Positions 11,349-20,323 of a stretch of DNA of 64,000 nt are shown piece by piece (the first letter of the stretch is position 1; every line of letters starts with the position of its first letter). The DNA comes from Alkalinema sp. CACIAM 70d (GTDB lineage Bacteria; Cyanobacteriota; Cyanobacteriia; Leptolyngbyales; Leptolyngbyaceae), in contig MUGG01000003.1 of the NCBI GenBank assembly GCA_002148405.1, positions 19,853-83,852 on the forward strand, given 5' to 3'. Below the pieces are notes generated by a model. The model was given only the letters and a program-made list of their open reading frames with translations. It made no database searches and was not told the origin of the DNA. A program made the translations under genes and the position numbers.

Positions 11349-11883
11349 ATCTAGCGGTGAATGTACGCAAGGTGAACCGTCAAACGAGCGCAAGGCTCAC
11401 TTTATCTGCCCTATCTATAAAGCAATATTCCGCAAAAATTCATAAACGCGATCAAGCTTTTCTGAAATTATGTCTGAATTTAGAGGGATTGCACGGCGGA
11501 TTTCAACGAAACTAGTGACCAAGTCTCAACTATCTCGCCTCTTCACCCACTGAATTGAGGGCTGATCCCTCAGCTCAACGAATCAAAGTGGTTAGCAAAA
11601 TGGTTAGTGAGTATGGTTAGCTAGTGATGACAAGAGCGCTTGGAAAAGCATTGAAGCAACTAGAAACAACTAGGGTGAGGTGCAGCCTGACTCAGACCTC
11701 TGAGACCGGAGTTTCATCCTTGAACCTCCTGCCGTTCTGTTCGAGTTGTCCACACCTCACCCAATTGTTTCCAGTGACTCTGTTTTCCAATCCCCCGCTG
11801 CCCCTATGCGACGCTGAGGCGACGCTAAGGTATAGACCACCTGGGGGATCAATTCGAGTTACACTCCTGTGAACTTGCCACCC
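11349..11883. other. grpE-dnaK intergenic region
   Basis: A 535-bp gap in an otherwise tight chaperone block. It holds the 109-bp inverted-repeat element listed separately. ATGGTTAG occurs twice and a close variant GTGGTTAG once near 11587-11620. A plus-strand ORF (11624-11872) covers the inverted repeat but has no family resemblance or ribosome binding site and is not called. The region may carry the dnaK promoter, but no clear -35/-10 pair was found. Confidence 0.5.
11663..11771. repeat. 109-bp element closed by a 17-bp inverted repeat; candidate structured RNA or MITE-like element
   Basis: The arms GAAACAA and GGGTGAGGTG pair perfectly with CACCTCACCC and TTGTTTC, interrupted only by a CTA/AA internal loop. 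Inside is a further hairpin, CTCAG-ACCT-CTGAG, and a weaker GGAG/CTCC pairing. It could be an intercistronic terminator or attenuator, a small RNA, or a miniature inverted-repeat insertion. No match to SRP RNA, 6S RNA, tmRNA or RNase P motifs was recognised by eye. Confidence 0.5.
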
Positions 11884-12618
11884 TTAGCTCCCCGCACCAC
11901 TATCCCCTTCGGCATCTTCAGGGGGAGCAGCCACCTTGACCATGGCATGACGCAACACACGATCGCCGATCATATATCCCCGCACCAGCTCCTCAATCAC
12001 CGTCCCTTCTGCATACTCTGCGGTCGGCTCTCTCAGTACTGCTTCATGCAGATTGGGATCAAACTCTTTACCCTCGGCCCGCATGGGAGCGACCCCAATT
12101 TTTTTTAAGCGATCGACCATGTCCTTGTAGACCCCTTGATAACTTTTGTGAATATTCATCTCGGCATCACTTTGAGGCTTGATCTGCGCCCGTGCCCGCT
12201 CAAAGTTGTCTACCACCGACAGCAACTCACCTAAAGTGGCAATCTTGGCCTGAACATCTAACTTTTCCCGTTCTTCCTGGGTGCGTCGCCGAAAGTTTTC
12301 GAAATCTGCGGCTAATCGAAGGTATTGGTTTTGCGCATCATCTGCCTGCCCCTTTAACGCTTCGCATTCCCGCTCTTTGGCCGCATAGGTGGCCCGCAGC
12401 TTCATAAACTCGGCTTCATAGTCCGTATCGTCCTCTTCCATCGGGATGGAATCTGGAAGAGAGCTTGCCGACTCAAGATTGGCCTCTGCACCAACCGAGC
12501 CAGACTCTTGGGTGGCCTGTGCTGCGTCCGTGGATGTGGCGTTAGCAGACTCTGATGTAGCACTACTGCTAGGGGTAGCCTGTGCATCCCCGATCGGCTG
12601 GTTTTCTTCACCCATCAT
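11884..12618 (-). CDS. grpE: Nucleotide exchange factor GrpE
   Basis: A protein of about 244 residues that releases ADP from DnaK. A Ser/Ala/Glu-rich disordered N-terminus of about 70 residues is followed by the long coiled-coil helix and the family core [16 protein letters not shown], with VVDNFERA and the C-terminal beta wing [20 protein letters not shown]. The start is uncertain: ATGs exist at 12627, 12618 and 12615. I prefer 12618 because an AGGGG box lies at good spacing upstream. grpE precedes dnaK on the same strand and is divergent from pilB. Confidence 0.95.
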   Translation of the reverse strand: MMGEENQPIGDAQATPSSSATSESANATSTDAAQATQESGSVGAEANLESASSLPDSIPMEEDDTDYEAEFMKLRATYAAKERECEALKGQADDAQNQYLRLAADFENFRRRTQEEREKLDVQAKIATLGELLSVVDNFERARAQIKPQSDAEMNIHKSYQGVYKDMVDRLKKIGVAPMRAEGKEFDPNLHEAVLREPTAEYAEGTVIEELVRGYMIGDRVLRHAMVKVAAPPEDAEGDSGAGS

Positions 12619-12924
12619 GTCTATCATCCCCTGTAAAACCTTCTGCGCATTCCCAGCAATAGACCAGATTGCCTATCATGAGCGCACTGCACTTAACCTT
12701 AAGTACGCCCGCTAGAAGTCCAATCTGTCATCGCTAACAACCCACTAGCATAGCTTGCTAGGTTCACTTTGCTCAAATTCCTGAGCAGTTTCAATCCGAG
12801 AAAGTTATTCTTCTTACATTGCTTGTTCCTCAAAATGATACAAATCTATACCCTGAGGATGGATATAGGGATGATTTGAAAAATTTGGGGCAATATCTAT
12901 AGAAGAGATCAGTTTTTGTGAGCT
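12619..12924. promoter_or_regulatory. Divergent grpE/pilB promoter region
   Basis: About 306 bp between two divergently transcribed genes, so promoters for both should lie here. It is AT-rich towards pilB. No operator, hairpin or convincing -35/-10 pair was identified, and pilB has only a weak ribosome binding site. Confidence 0.4.
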
Positions 12925-14919
12925 ATGACGAACTCTCCTTCCCAGCGGCGCGCCCTTGTTGTCCAGAATCATTTTTCGCCCTTTGGTAATAAACTAATCC
13001 AGGCGGGTTATGCCAATCAGGAGCAACTCCAGCAGGCTCTTATAGAAAGTCGGCGTTCTGGAAAACCATTAACAGAAGCGTTAGAGTTAATCACTGGTCA
13101 GCAGCTGTCGCCGGAGCTGATTCGCCAATACAAGAAACAGCAATTATTTGAACTTAAAATTCTTTACGGGGTCGAATCCCTCGATCCGGAAATCAATCAG
13201 GTTTCGACCAATCAAATTGGTCAGCTCATCGATACCCTAATTCCGATCGATCTTTGTCGTCGCTACAAATTTGTCCCCCTCTCCCAATCGGAAAGCCATG
13301 TCTTAGTGGCAATGGTGGAACCGGATAATCTAGATGCTCAAGATGATCTCAACCGCATTCTTCGGGCCAAAAACCTGAGTCTCCAGCGCCTCGTCATCAC
13401 CTTTGAAGATTACAACCACCTGATTTCCCAGTATCTTGACGAACGGATGCGCCGAGATCAGCAGGCTGAGCAACAGGCGCGGGTTGACGTTAAAGCGGAT
13501 CTAGAAGGGCTAGAAGATTACGCAGAACTTCAAGAGGATGATTCCAGCGATGTTGATCTCGACGCTGCAGCTGAAGCAGACGCTGCCCCGATCGTCACCC
13601 TTGTGAATAAAATCCTAATCAAAGCCCTGCAAATGGGGGTTTCGGATATTCACATTGAGCCGCAGGAAGAATTTCTCCGCGTCCGGTTCCGGAAAGATGG
13701 GGTGCTGCAAGAAGCCTTTGAACCCCTACCGAAGAAAATTATTCCCGCAGTTACCGCACGGTTCAAAATTATTTCTCAGTTGGATATTGCAGAACGTCGT
13801 GCCCCACAGGATGGCCGGATCCGACGTATTTATGACGGACGGAAAATTGACTTCCGGGTCAACACCTTGCCGAGTAAGCACGGCGAAAAAGTGGTTCTAC
13901 GGATTCTGGATAACTCTGCCACCCAGTTAGGACTCGATAAGTTGATTCAGGATCCGGAATCGCTCCAAATTGTTCAAGAGATGGTTCGGCGTCCCTTTGG
14001 ATTGATTCTGGTAACGGGGCCAACGGGATCTGGTAAGACAACAACGCTCTATTCAGCCCTAGCTGAACGGAACGAACCGGGGGTCAACATCAGTACTGCT
14101 GAAGATCCCATCGAATATTCCTTGGCAGGGCTAACCCAGGTACAGGTGATCCGGGAAAAAGGGATGGACTTCGCAGCAATTCTGCGGGCCTTTTTGCGGC
14201 AGGATCCGGACGTGATTCTGGTCGGGGAAACCCGGGACCGGGAAACCGCAAAGACCGCGATCGAAGCAGCCTTAACCGGTCACTTAGTATTAACTACTCT
14301 CCATACCAACGATGCAGCAGGGGCGATCGCGCGGTTGGATGAAATGGGGGTTGAGCCTTTCATGGTGTCCGGGGCCCTGCTTGGAGTCGTCGCCCAACGG
14401 CTCGTGCGTCGAGTCTGCGATGAATGCCGCATCCCCTATGGCCCATCCCAGGAAGAACTCGCTCGCTTTGGCTTCACGAGTTCGCAGGATACTCAGATGA
14501 CGCTATATAAAGCGAACACATTAACACCCCATGAAATTCAGGAGGCTAAAGCTTCAGGCTCGCTCTGTCCAAAATGTGGCGGCGGCGGCTACAAAGGTCG
14601 CTGTGGGGTTTATGAAGTGATGCGAGTGACTGAACGTTTGCAGATTCTTATCAATGAAGGAGCTCCAACGGAACAGATCAAGGAAGTCGCCGTTGAGGAA
14701 GGAATGCAAACCCTTCTGGCCTACAGCCTTAACCTGGTTCGCCAAGGGTTGACGACCCTCGACGAAGTTGAGCGGGTAACCTTTACGGATACGGGCTTAG
14801 AAGCAGAACTTCGCGCCAAGCGGAAAAGTGTTCTCTCTTGCCGAACTTGTTCAGCCGAGCTTAAACAGGAGTGGCTAGATTGTCCCTACTGCTTAACGCC
14901 GCGTTTTCAAGATTCGTAA
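12925..14919 (+). CDS. pilB: Type IV pilus assembly ATPase PilB
   Basis: A 664-residue GspE-family ATPase that powers pilus extension at the inner membrane. An N-terminal MshEN-type region (about 20-160) is followed by the ATPase core with the Walker A motif GPTGSGKT near residue 364, an Asp box (AEDPIEY) and the Walker B region VILVGETRDRETAKTA. A zinc-binding segment has CDEC and CPKCGGGGYKGRC. A second Cys pair motif at the C-terminus (CRTC, CPYC) looks like an added zinc ribbon. It heads the pilB-pilT-pilC run. Confidence 0.96.
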   Translation: MTNSPSQRRALVVQNHFSPFGNKLIQAGYANQEQLQQALIESRRSGKPLTEALELITGQQLSPELIRQYKKQQLFELKILYGVESLDPEINQVSTNQIGQLIDTLIPIDLCRRYKFVPLSQSESHVLVAMVEPDNLDAQDDLNRILRAKNLSLQRLVITFEDYNHLISQYLDERMRRDQQAEQQARVDVKADLEGLEDYAELQEDDSSDVDLDAAAEADAAPIVTLVNKILIKALQMGVSDIHIEPQEEFLRVRFRKDGVLQEAFEPLPKKIIPAVTARFKIISQLDIAERRAPQDGRIRRIYDGRKIDFRVNTLPSKHGEKVVLRILDNSATQLGLDKLIQDPESLQIVQEMVRRPFGLILVTGPTGSGKTTTLYSALAERNEPGVNISTAEDPIEYSLAGLTQVQVIREKGMDFAAILRAFLRQDPDVILVGETRDRETAKTAIEAALTGHLVLTTLHTNDAAGAIARLDEMGVEPFMVSGALLGVVAQRLVRRVCDECRIPYGPSQEELARFGFTSSQDTQMTLYKANTLTPHEIQEAKASGSLCPKCGGGGYKGRCGVYEVMRVTERLQILINEGAPTEQIKEVAVEEGMQTLLAYSLNLVRQGLTTLDEVERVTFTDTGLEAELRAKRKSVLSCRTCSAELKQEWLDCPYCLTPRFQDS

Positions 14920-15065
14920 AGTCATGGTTTCAGGTAATCCTTCAGGCCAGACTTTACAGGCTGGTTCCGATCACTTAGGACGATGCCCGTTCAACGATTT
15001 CACACCTAGGATTTCACACTTACTAACCTAGAGATTAAGAGCCCTTTGTATCAGGAGAAAGCAAC

Positions 15066-16172
15066 ATGGAACTCATGATTGAAGACTTGATGGAGCAATT
15101 GATTGAAATGGGGGGATCGGATTTGCACCTCACAGCGGGGTTGCCTCCCTATTTCCGCATCAGTGGGAAGCTTCAGCCGATCGGTGATCAAGCCCTCAGT
15201 TCTGAAGAATGCCAACGGCTCATCTTTAGTATGCTGAATAATACTCAGCGGAAGAATCTAGAACAAAACTGGGAACTCGACTGTTCCTACGGGGTACGGG
15301 GTTTGGCGCGCTTTCGGGTCAATGTCTACAAAGATCGGGGTACCTATGCCGCGTGTCTGCGGGCGCTAAGCTCAAAAATCCCCAACTTTGAAAAACTGGG
15401 TTTACCTGACGTTGTGCGGGAAATGGCAGAGAAACCTCGGGGCCTCATTCTGGTGACGGGGCCAACTGGTTCAGGTAAAACCACCACCTTGGCCGCCATG
15501 ATTGATTTGATCAATCGCACCCGTGCAGAGCATATTCTGACCGTTGAAGACCCGATCGAATTTGTCTACGAACCCATCAAGAGCCTAGTTCACCAACGGC
15601 AGCTGGGGGAAGACACCAAGAGTTTTGCCAATGCTTTGAAAGCAGCCCTTCGGGAAGATCCAGACATTATTCTGGTGGGGGAAATGCGGGACTTAGAAAC
15701 CATTTCCTTGGCGATTAGTGCGGCGGAAACCGGGCACTTGGTCTTTGGAACCTTGCACACCAGTTCAGCAGCTCAAACCGTCGATCGGATGATTGATGTT
15801 TTCCCTGCCGATCGTCAAACCCAGGTGCGCGTTCAGCTCTCCAACTCCCTCGTTGCGGTCTTTAGCCAAACCCTCGTGTCGAAAAAGAGTCCCAAGCCGG
15901 GTGAATATGGTCGGGTCATGGCCCAGGAAATTATGATTGTCACCCCTGCTATTTCGAACCTGATTCGGGAAGGGAAAACCGCTCAGATTTATTCCGCAAT
16001 TCAAACGGGCGGGAAATTGGGGATGCAAACCTTAGAGAAAGTGTTGGCTGACTACTACAAACAGGGAGCTATCACCTACGAAGCTGCGATGTCCAAAACC
16101 TCTCGACCCGACGAGTTGAATCGTTTGATTGGAGGCGCACCAGCGGGAGCCACTGCCGGATCTGCACACTAG
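15066..16172 (+). CDS. pilT: Type IV pilus retraction ATPase PilT
   Basis: A 368-residue hexameric ATPase that depolymerises pilin for retraction and twitching or phototactic motility. It has the Walker A motif GPTGSGKTTTLAAMIDLINR near residue 132, the Asp box VEDPIEFVY, the Walker B region ILVGEMRDLETISLAI and the PilT His box GHLVFGTLHT. The length fits the family. A strong AGGAGA ribosome binding site sits 5 bases before the ATG. It lies between pilB and pilC, as in other cyanobacteria. Confidence 0.96.
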   Translation: MELMIEDLMEQLIEMGGSDLHLTAGLPPYFRISGKLQPIGDQALSSEECQRLIFSMLNNTQRKNLEQNWELDCSYGVRGLARFRVNVYKDRGTYAACLRALSSKIPNFEKLGLPDVVREMAEKPRGLILVTGPTGSGKTTTLAAMIDLINRTRAEHILTVEDPIEFVYEPIKSLVHQRQLGEDTKSFANALKAALREDPDIILVGEMRDLETISLAISAAETGHLVFGTLHTSSAAQTVDRMIDVFPADRQTQVRVQLSNSLVAVFSQTLVSKKSPKPGEYGRVMAQEIMIVTPAISNLIREGKTAQIYSAIQTGGKLGMQTLEKVLADYYKQGAITYEAAMSKTSRPDELNRLIGGAPAGATAGSAH

Positions 16173-16385
16173 AACCTAACTTTGGTCAGCAGGGGAGATC
16201 GGTTAAGTCAATAGTACAGATCTCTCCCTTAACCTCGAAATTCCTAGAACAGTTGCACCTCTGAAAAACTCGACTATGATTGATGCAAGTTTTAGGAACT
16301 CATTCTAAAGCGGCTGACCTTGCAACCTTCGGGCTTCATAGTCCATTGTCTTATCACACACTACCTTGGGTCTGATTTTTGAGCC

Positions 16386-17606
16386 ATGCCTACCTACGTT
16401 GCCCGCGTTCGTGATGCTAAAGGAAACGCGAAAAAAGAGAAAATCGTTGCTCAATCCCTTGGAGATGCTCGCTCTGCCCTCCGGGATCAAGGACTCTTTG
16501 TTCAAGAGTTGAAAGAGAGCGAAGGGCTTGGATCACTGGATCTGAAAAAACTTCAGACTTCCATGGCCAAAGTCACCGTAAAGGACAAAGCGCTCTTTTC
16601 TCGTCAGTTTGCAGCCTTAGTGAATGCGGGTGTGGCCTTGGTACGAGGACTAGGTGTTCTTGCGGAGCAATGTACTAACCCCAAGATGAAAACAGCCCTG
16701 ATGGACATCAGTTCTGAAATTCAGCAGGGCACTAGCTTATCCGAGGCCATGCGAAAGCATCCAGACTGTTTTGATGGCCTATACGTCAGTATGATTCAGG
16801 CCGGAGAAGTGGGTGGGGTTCTGGACGAAGTGTTGAACCGACTCGCAAAGCTCTTGGAAGATGTATCGCGATTGCAGAACCAAATCAAATCAGCATTGGC
16901 CTATCCAGTGGTGGTTGGGGTTCTGGCAACTTTGATTTTCCTAGGCATGACGATTTTCTTGATTCCTATCTTTGCCGGGATTTTTAAAGAATTGGGTACA
17001 GAACTACCAGCCTTTACCCAAGCGATGCTGAACATTAGCCAATTTTTGCGAAGTCCGAATGTACTGATTTTGGTGGTTTTAGTTCCCCTTGTTGGATTTG
17101 CCTATAAGCAGTACTACAACACACGGGTTGGGCGGGAAACCATGGATCGCTTCTTCCTTAAAATGCCTTTGTTTGGCGATTTGATCCAGAAGACAGCAAC
17201 CGCCCGCTTTTGCCGTACCTTTGGTGCATTGACTCGATCGGGCGTTCCCATCCTGACCTGCTTAGAAATTGTGCGTGATACTGCGGGGAATCAAGTGATT
17301 GCCAATGCGGTCGACGAAGCCCGTCGTGAGATTCAAACTGGCGGCATGATTAGCATTGCCCTGCAAAAAGAGCAGGTTTTCCCTGTAATGGCCATTCAAA
17401 TGATTAGCATTGGGGAAGAAACCGGGGAAATTGATGCAATGTTGATGAAGGTGGCAGATTTCTACGAGGATGAAGTGGAACAGGCCGTAAAAGCCCTCAC
17501 GAGTATTATGGAACCCATTATGATCTTGCTGTTGGGCGGCATGGTTGCTTCCATTCTGTTGGCAATGTATCTGCCAATGTTCAAGGTTTTCGAAAAACTA
17601 GGTTAA
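16386..17606 (+). CDS. pilC: Type IV pilus inner-membrane platform protein PilC
   Basis: A 406-residue GspF-family protein with two homologous cytoplasmic domains (about 65-190 and 270-395), each ending in membrane helices such as PVVVGVLATLIFLGMTIFLI and the C-terminal IMILLLGGMVASILLAMYLP. It anchors PilB and PilT under the pilus. The duplicated motifs FSRQFAALVNAGVALVRGL and FCRTFGALTRSGVPILTCLE show the two halves. The start ATG at 16386 precedes the usual pilC opening (MPTYVARVRDAKG). A short hairpin (GCAATGC/GCATTGT) follows the stop. Confidence 0.95.
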   Translation: MPTYVARVRDAKGNAKKEKIVAQSLGDARSALRDQGLFVQELKESEGLGSLDLKKLQTSMAKVTVKDKALFSRQFAALVNAGVALVRGLGVLAEQCTNPKMKTALMDISSEIQQGTSLSEAMRKHPDCFDGLYVSMIQAGEVGGVLDEVLNRLAKLLEDVSRLQNQIKSALAYPVVVGVLATLIFLGMTIFLIPIFAGIFKELGTELPAFTQAMLNISQFLRSPNVLILVVLVPLVGFAYKQYYNTRVGRETMDRFFLKMPLFGDLIQKTATARFCRTFGALTRSGVPILTCLEIVRDTAGNQVIANAVDEARREIQTGGMISIALQKEQVFPVMAIQMISIGEETGEIDAMLMKVADFYEDEVEQAVKALTSIMEPIMILLLGGMVASILLAMYLPMFKVFEKLG

Positions 17607-17666
17607 GGCAATGCGACGTCTTCTTTGCATTGTCTAAATGGACTGATTCCAGAAGGATTGGTATTA

Positions 17667-18272
17667 ATGACTATTCAGCAAGCAGACTATGAAGAACTGT
17701 TGGCCACCTATAGTCAAAATTGTGAGGCGATCGCGCTTTTGCGACGCTATCGGCCTTATTTGGAGTTAATCCCTAGTATGCGTCGGCCCGAGGATAGTTT
17801 GATTACGATTCCTCTGCCGATCGCCAAACTTCGCCATACTCAACCCTCGCCTAGTGGGCACGGCAATATCACCCGAGCGGAAGCCGTTCCCGTTCCCTGC
17901 GAAATTGCGATATTGATGTGCGATCCAGAATGGAAAGTCAAAACGGGTCGCGAAATTTTTATCTTTATTCATCGTCCAGAAGAAGATTTTTCTGAACTCC
18001 TAGGACGTTGGCGACAGACCCAAGTTTTACTAAGTAAAGATTACGAGTGGTTAATGCCGCTCAAATATCAACACATCCTAAATGATGGGGCAGAAAAAAT
18101 CTATCCACTTTTCGTATTGTTCGAACAATCTCCAGAGCGATTGAGACGGGGACTGAAGGGAGCAAATTTACCCTGCGTCATTGCCGCTACGAATGGTCAA
18201 GAGGAGACAGATACAGAATCATCCAGCCTAGAAACGTTAGAAGCGCCTTCTTCCAATCGTCTAGATGATTAA
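17667..18272 (+). CDS. Unknown conserved protein downstream of pilC
   Basis: A 201-residue soluble protein with no signal peptide or membrane helix. I do not recognise a family. The frame extends up to a TTG at 17625, but the ATG at 17667 has an AAGGA box at proper spacing, so I use it. Visible features are a hydrophobic central segment (CEIAILMCDPEWKVKTGREI), a run of aromatic residues (FIFIHRPEEDFSELLGRW) and an acidic Ser/Thr-rich tail of about 30 residues. It follows pilC by 60 bp on the same strand, so a role linked to pili is possible but unproven. Confidence 0.7.
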   Translation: MTIQQADYEELLATYSQNCEAIALLRRYRPYLELIPSMRRPEDSLITIPLPIAKLRHTQPSPSGHGNITRAEAVPVPCEIAILMCDPEWKVKTGREIFIFIHRPEEDFSELLGRWRQTQVLLSKDYEWLMPLKYQHILNDGAEKIYPLFVLFEQSPERLRRGLKGANLPCVIAATNGQEETDTESSSLETLEAPSSNRLDD

Positions 18273-18306
18273 TCCAGAAAATCTATCGTCTAGAAAATAA
18301 AGGTAA

Positions 18307-18792
18307 TTAAGGTTTACGCTTTCGGGGTGGCTTACGGCGACGTTGCTGCGACGTCATCATTGCTCGATCCATTGGGAAGCCTACAGGCTGTAAAACTTGA
18401 TACTTACGTTCTTCCTCAAGCTGCTTGAGTTCTGTGTAATCCACCCAATGGATGCAGTCGACAGGACAAGTATCGATCGCCTCTTGAATCAGATCCTCAG
18501 GATCTCCATCTTGCCGAATCACCCTTGAACGGCCATAGTCCGGCTCAATGTAAAACGTATTACGAGCCACATGGGAACAGTACCGACAACCAATACAGGT
18601 AGTTTCATCAACATAAACGCCCTTCTGCCGAAACATGCCCCCCAACTCAGGCTCTAGCCCCGAACGACGATCGTCTTCCCGTAAACCACCTCCCAGTTCC
18701 GGCTCCAGACCCGAACGATGATTTTCTAAGGAAGCGATACCTTCAGTAAAGTTAGCTTCAGAACCCCTAAGCGGTTGGGGGGAATCGGTCAT
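18307..18792 (-). CDS. 4Fe-4S ferredoxin with duplicated N-terminal motif
   Basis: A 161-residue ferredoxin. The cluster-binding segment has TTCIGCRYCSHVARNTFYIE and, about 40 residues later, CPVDCIHWV, giving ligands for a single [4Fe-4S] cluster. Before it RSGLEPELGG occurs twice, about 20 residues apart, with an acidic spacer. The C-terminal tail is basic (RRRKPPRKRKP), perhaps for contact with an acidic partner. It is on the same strand as DUF1257 and DUF2997 just upstream; that trio recurs in cyanobacteria (from memory) and suggests joint function. The electron partner is unknown. Confidence 0.88.
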   Translation of the reverse strand: MTDSPQPLRGSEANFTEGIASLENHRSGLEPELGGGLREDDRRSGLEPELGGMFRQKGVYVDETTCIGCRYCSHVARNTFYIEPDYGRSRVIRQDGDPEDLIQEAIDTCPVDCIHWVDYTELKQLEEERKYQVLQPVGFPMDRAMMTSQQRRRKPPRKRKP

Positions 18793-18899
18793 GGGCTGAC
18801 CTCCATAGGATGCAAGTCCGGCACTAATTGTTAAGTATTGCTCAGTGGCAATTACTTGGTAAGCACTTGTCCAGCACTAGTCTCACAGTGAAGAACTCG

Positions 18900-19286
18900 T
18901 TAAGAGCCCCAGCGCTGAAGCACCAAGCGAAGGGAACCATCTTCCTGACGCTGCTGCTCAGCCACTTGAAATCCTTGACGATTCCCTTCATTCAAAATGG
19001 TGTGATAGGCATAGCGTTGGGTAACTTGCTTGAGAAAGCGATCGACAGAACCATTCTGCTGCCAAAACTGTAAATCTGTCACCAATGCATACTCTTTACC
19101 ATTCCAAGCAAATCCGATGTCGTAACCATTTTGCTGCTCGATCACCACATCCGCGTTGTGGGTTAAGCCTTGATAACCCCGCACATCTGATGGGCCAGCT
19201 TTCCAGTCCATTCCCAGGTCACTCAGTGCAGACTTAAGGGAATCTAAGTTACGGATTTGAGTCTTGATTTGACTAAAGTGAGACAT
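18900..19286 (-). CDS. ycf35: DUF1257 (Ycf35) family protein
   Basis: A 128-residue soluble protein of the Ycf35/DUF1257 family, encoded in some red-algal plastids and in cyanobacteria; function is not established. Recognisable segments are MSHFSQIKTQIRNLDSLKSA at the start, GYDIGFAWNGKEYALVTDLQ in the middle and RYAYHTILNEG near the end. The ATG is preceded by a GGGAACC box. It lies between DUF2997 upstream and the ferredoxin downstream on the same strand. Confidence 0.88.
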   Translation of the reverse strand: MSHFSQIKTQIRNLDSLKSALSDLGMDWKAGPSDVRGYQGLTHNADVVIEQQNGYDIGFAWNGKEYALVTDLQFWQQNGSVDRFLKQVTQRYAYHTILNEGNRQGFQVAEQQRQEDGSLRLVLQRWGS

Positions 19287-19400
19287 GGTGGTTCCCGGTT
19301 AAATGACAACAATGGTTGCGTAGAGGTTGCTTAGATGAAAAAACTAGTGACCAAACCTTAGAGCATTGACCAGCCAGCGGCCAGTCACGAATTCTTCGGC

Positions 19401-19610
19401 TTACCAATCACTGAAGGTTGTGTGGGTGGTTGCTGTTTGACTTTGCTGAACAGGCTGGGCAAAAAATTCAGCCGTAGTTTCCTGTCGAAGAACAACTCCT
19501 AGCTGCTCTTCGATCGCGGCAGTCACCTCCGCACAGGAAGCACCGACAATACCTGTCACCTTTTCTTGAACCCGACCATCTGGATAGATGATAAATTCCA
19601 GCGTTTCCAT
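19401..19610 (-). CDS. DUF2997 family small protein
   Basis: A 69-residue protein beginning METLEFIIYPDGRVQEKVTG, the signature of DUF2997, with one conserved Cys (GASCAEVTAAIEEQLG) and a Thr/Gln-rich tail. It starts the DUF2997-DUF1257-ferredoxin run. The conserved Cys beside a ferredoxin gene hints at redox or metal chemistry, but that is inference. Function is unknown. Confidence 0.85.
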   Translation of the reverse strand: METLEFIIYPDGRVQEKVTGIVGASCAEVTAAIEEQLGVVLRQETTAEFFAQPVQQSQTATTHTTFSDW

Positions 19611-20323
19611 CCTGCTCGCTCACCAGATTTTGCAAGGGATCTAACCGAATCGATGTAGCTTTAGGATCGGTCAACCTTGATTCAAGGCACTTAATTAACC
19701 AATCTTGATCAACTGCATCGAATTGACGCGGAACGTTACAAAACTTACTAATTCCATTAAGTAACGCCTCGACTATCTGTCAGTGTCGCTTAACTTATCT
19801 AGGCCGTCAAGAGACAGGGCTGATCAAAGATGATTGAGAAAACTCTATAGGTATTGCGGCTTTACCTCCACCGCTGACCGATTTTGTCTGTGTCCCGCGA
19901 CTTTTAAACGGTCACTTAGCTTTTAAGAAGTCCTTAAGGTAGGCTTTAAACAGTCTTCATCCCCCACATCTTCGACATATTTCTACACACTTTATGTCTA
20001 CGCAAGGTCTACGCAAGATTGGCTAAGCAGGGTAGAGCAAACTTGAACTACGTATGTGAATTACCTAGGGTGACAGTAAATATAGGGATCCGGCTCCATA
20101 GGCTGAAGTTTGAGCGATCGCAGCATTCAAGCAGGATTACGGATGAGTTTTGACAAGACCAACCGGTGTCATCCGAGATGTCAACCATTGGGAGTGAATA
20201 CCGTGAGGGGTGATACCCCGTAGAAGCTCGTGGGTCAACTGAGTTACCAATGATACATCAGGGATTGCATCTACTACTGAATTACTGCCCTGATCCAACT
20301 GTTGAATCCCCGGTGTATTGATC
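19611..20323. other. Intergenic region before the Ser/Thr kinase
   Basis: About 700 bp between the divergent DUF2997 and kinase genes. No tRNA, riboswitch or strong hairpin was seen. A short direct repeat TCTACGCAAG occurs twice near 19996-20020. A minus-strand ORF (20137-20355) has no support and overlaps the kinase start. Promoters for both flanking genes are expected here. Confidence 0.45.

Noticed and set aside
11663..11771. SRP RNA or 6S RNA
   Set aside because: The size and closing stem suggested it, but the conserved SRP tetraloop/GGAAGC segment and 6S features are absent on both strands.
11624..11872. 82-residue ORF between grpE and dnaK
   Set aside because: It lies over the long inverted repeat, has no ribosome binding site and no family resemblance.
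11394..11883. CIRCE (HrcA) operator before dnaK
   Set aside because: No TTAGCACTC-N9-GAGTGCTAA or close variant is present.
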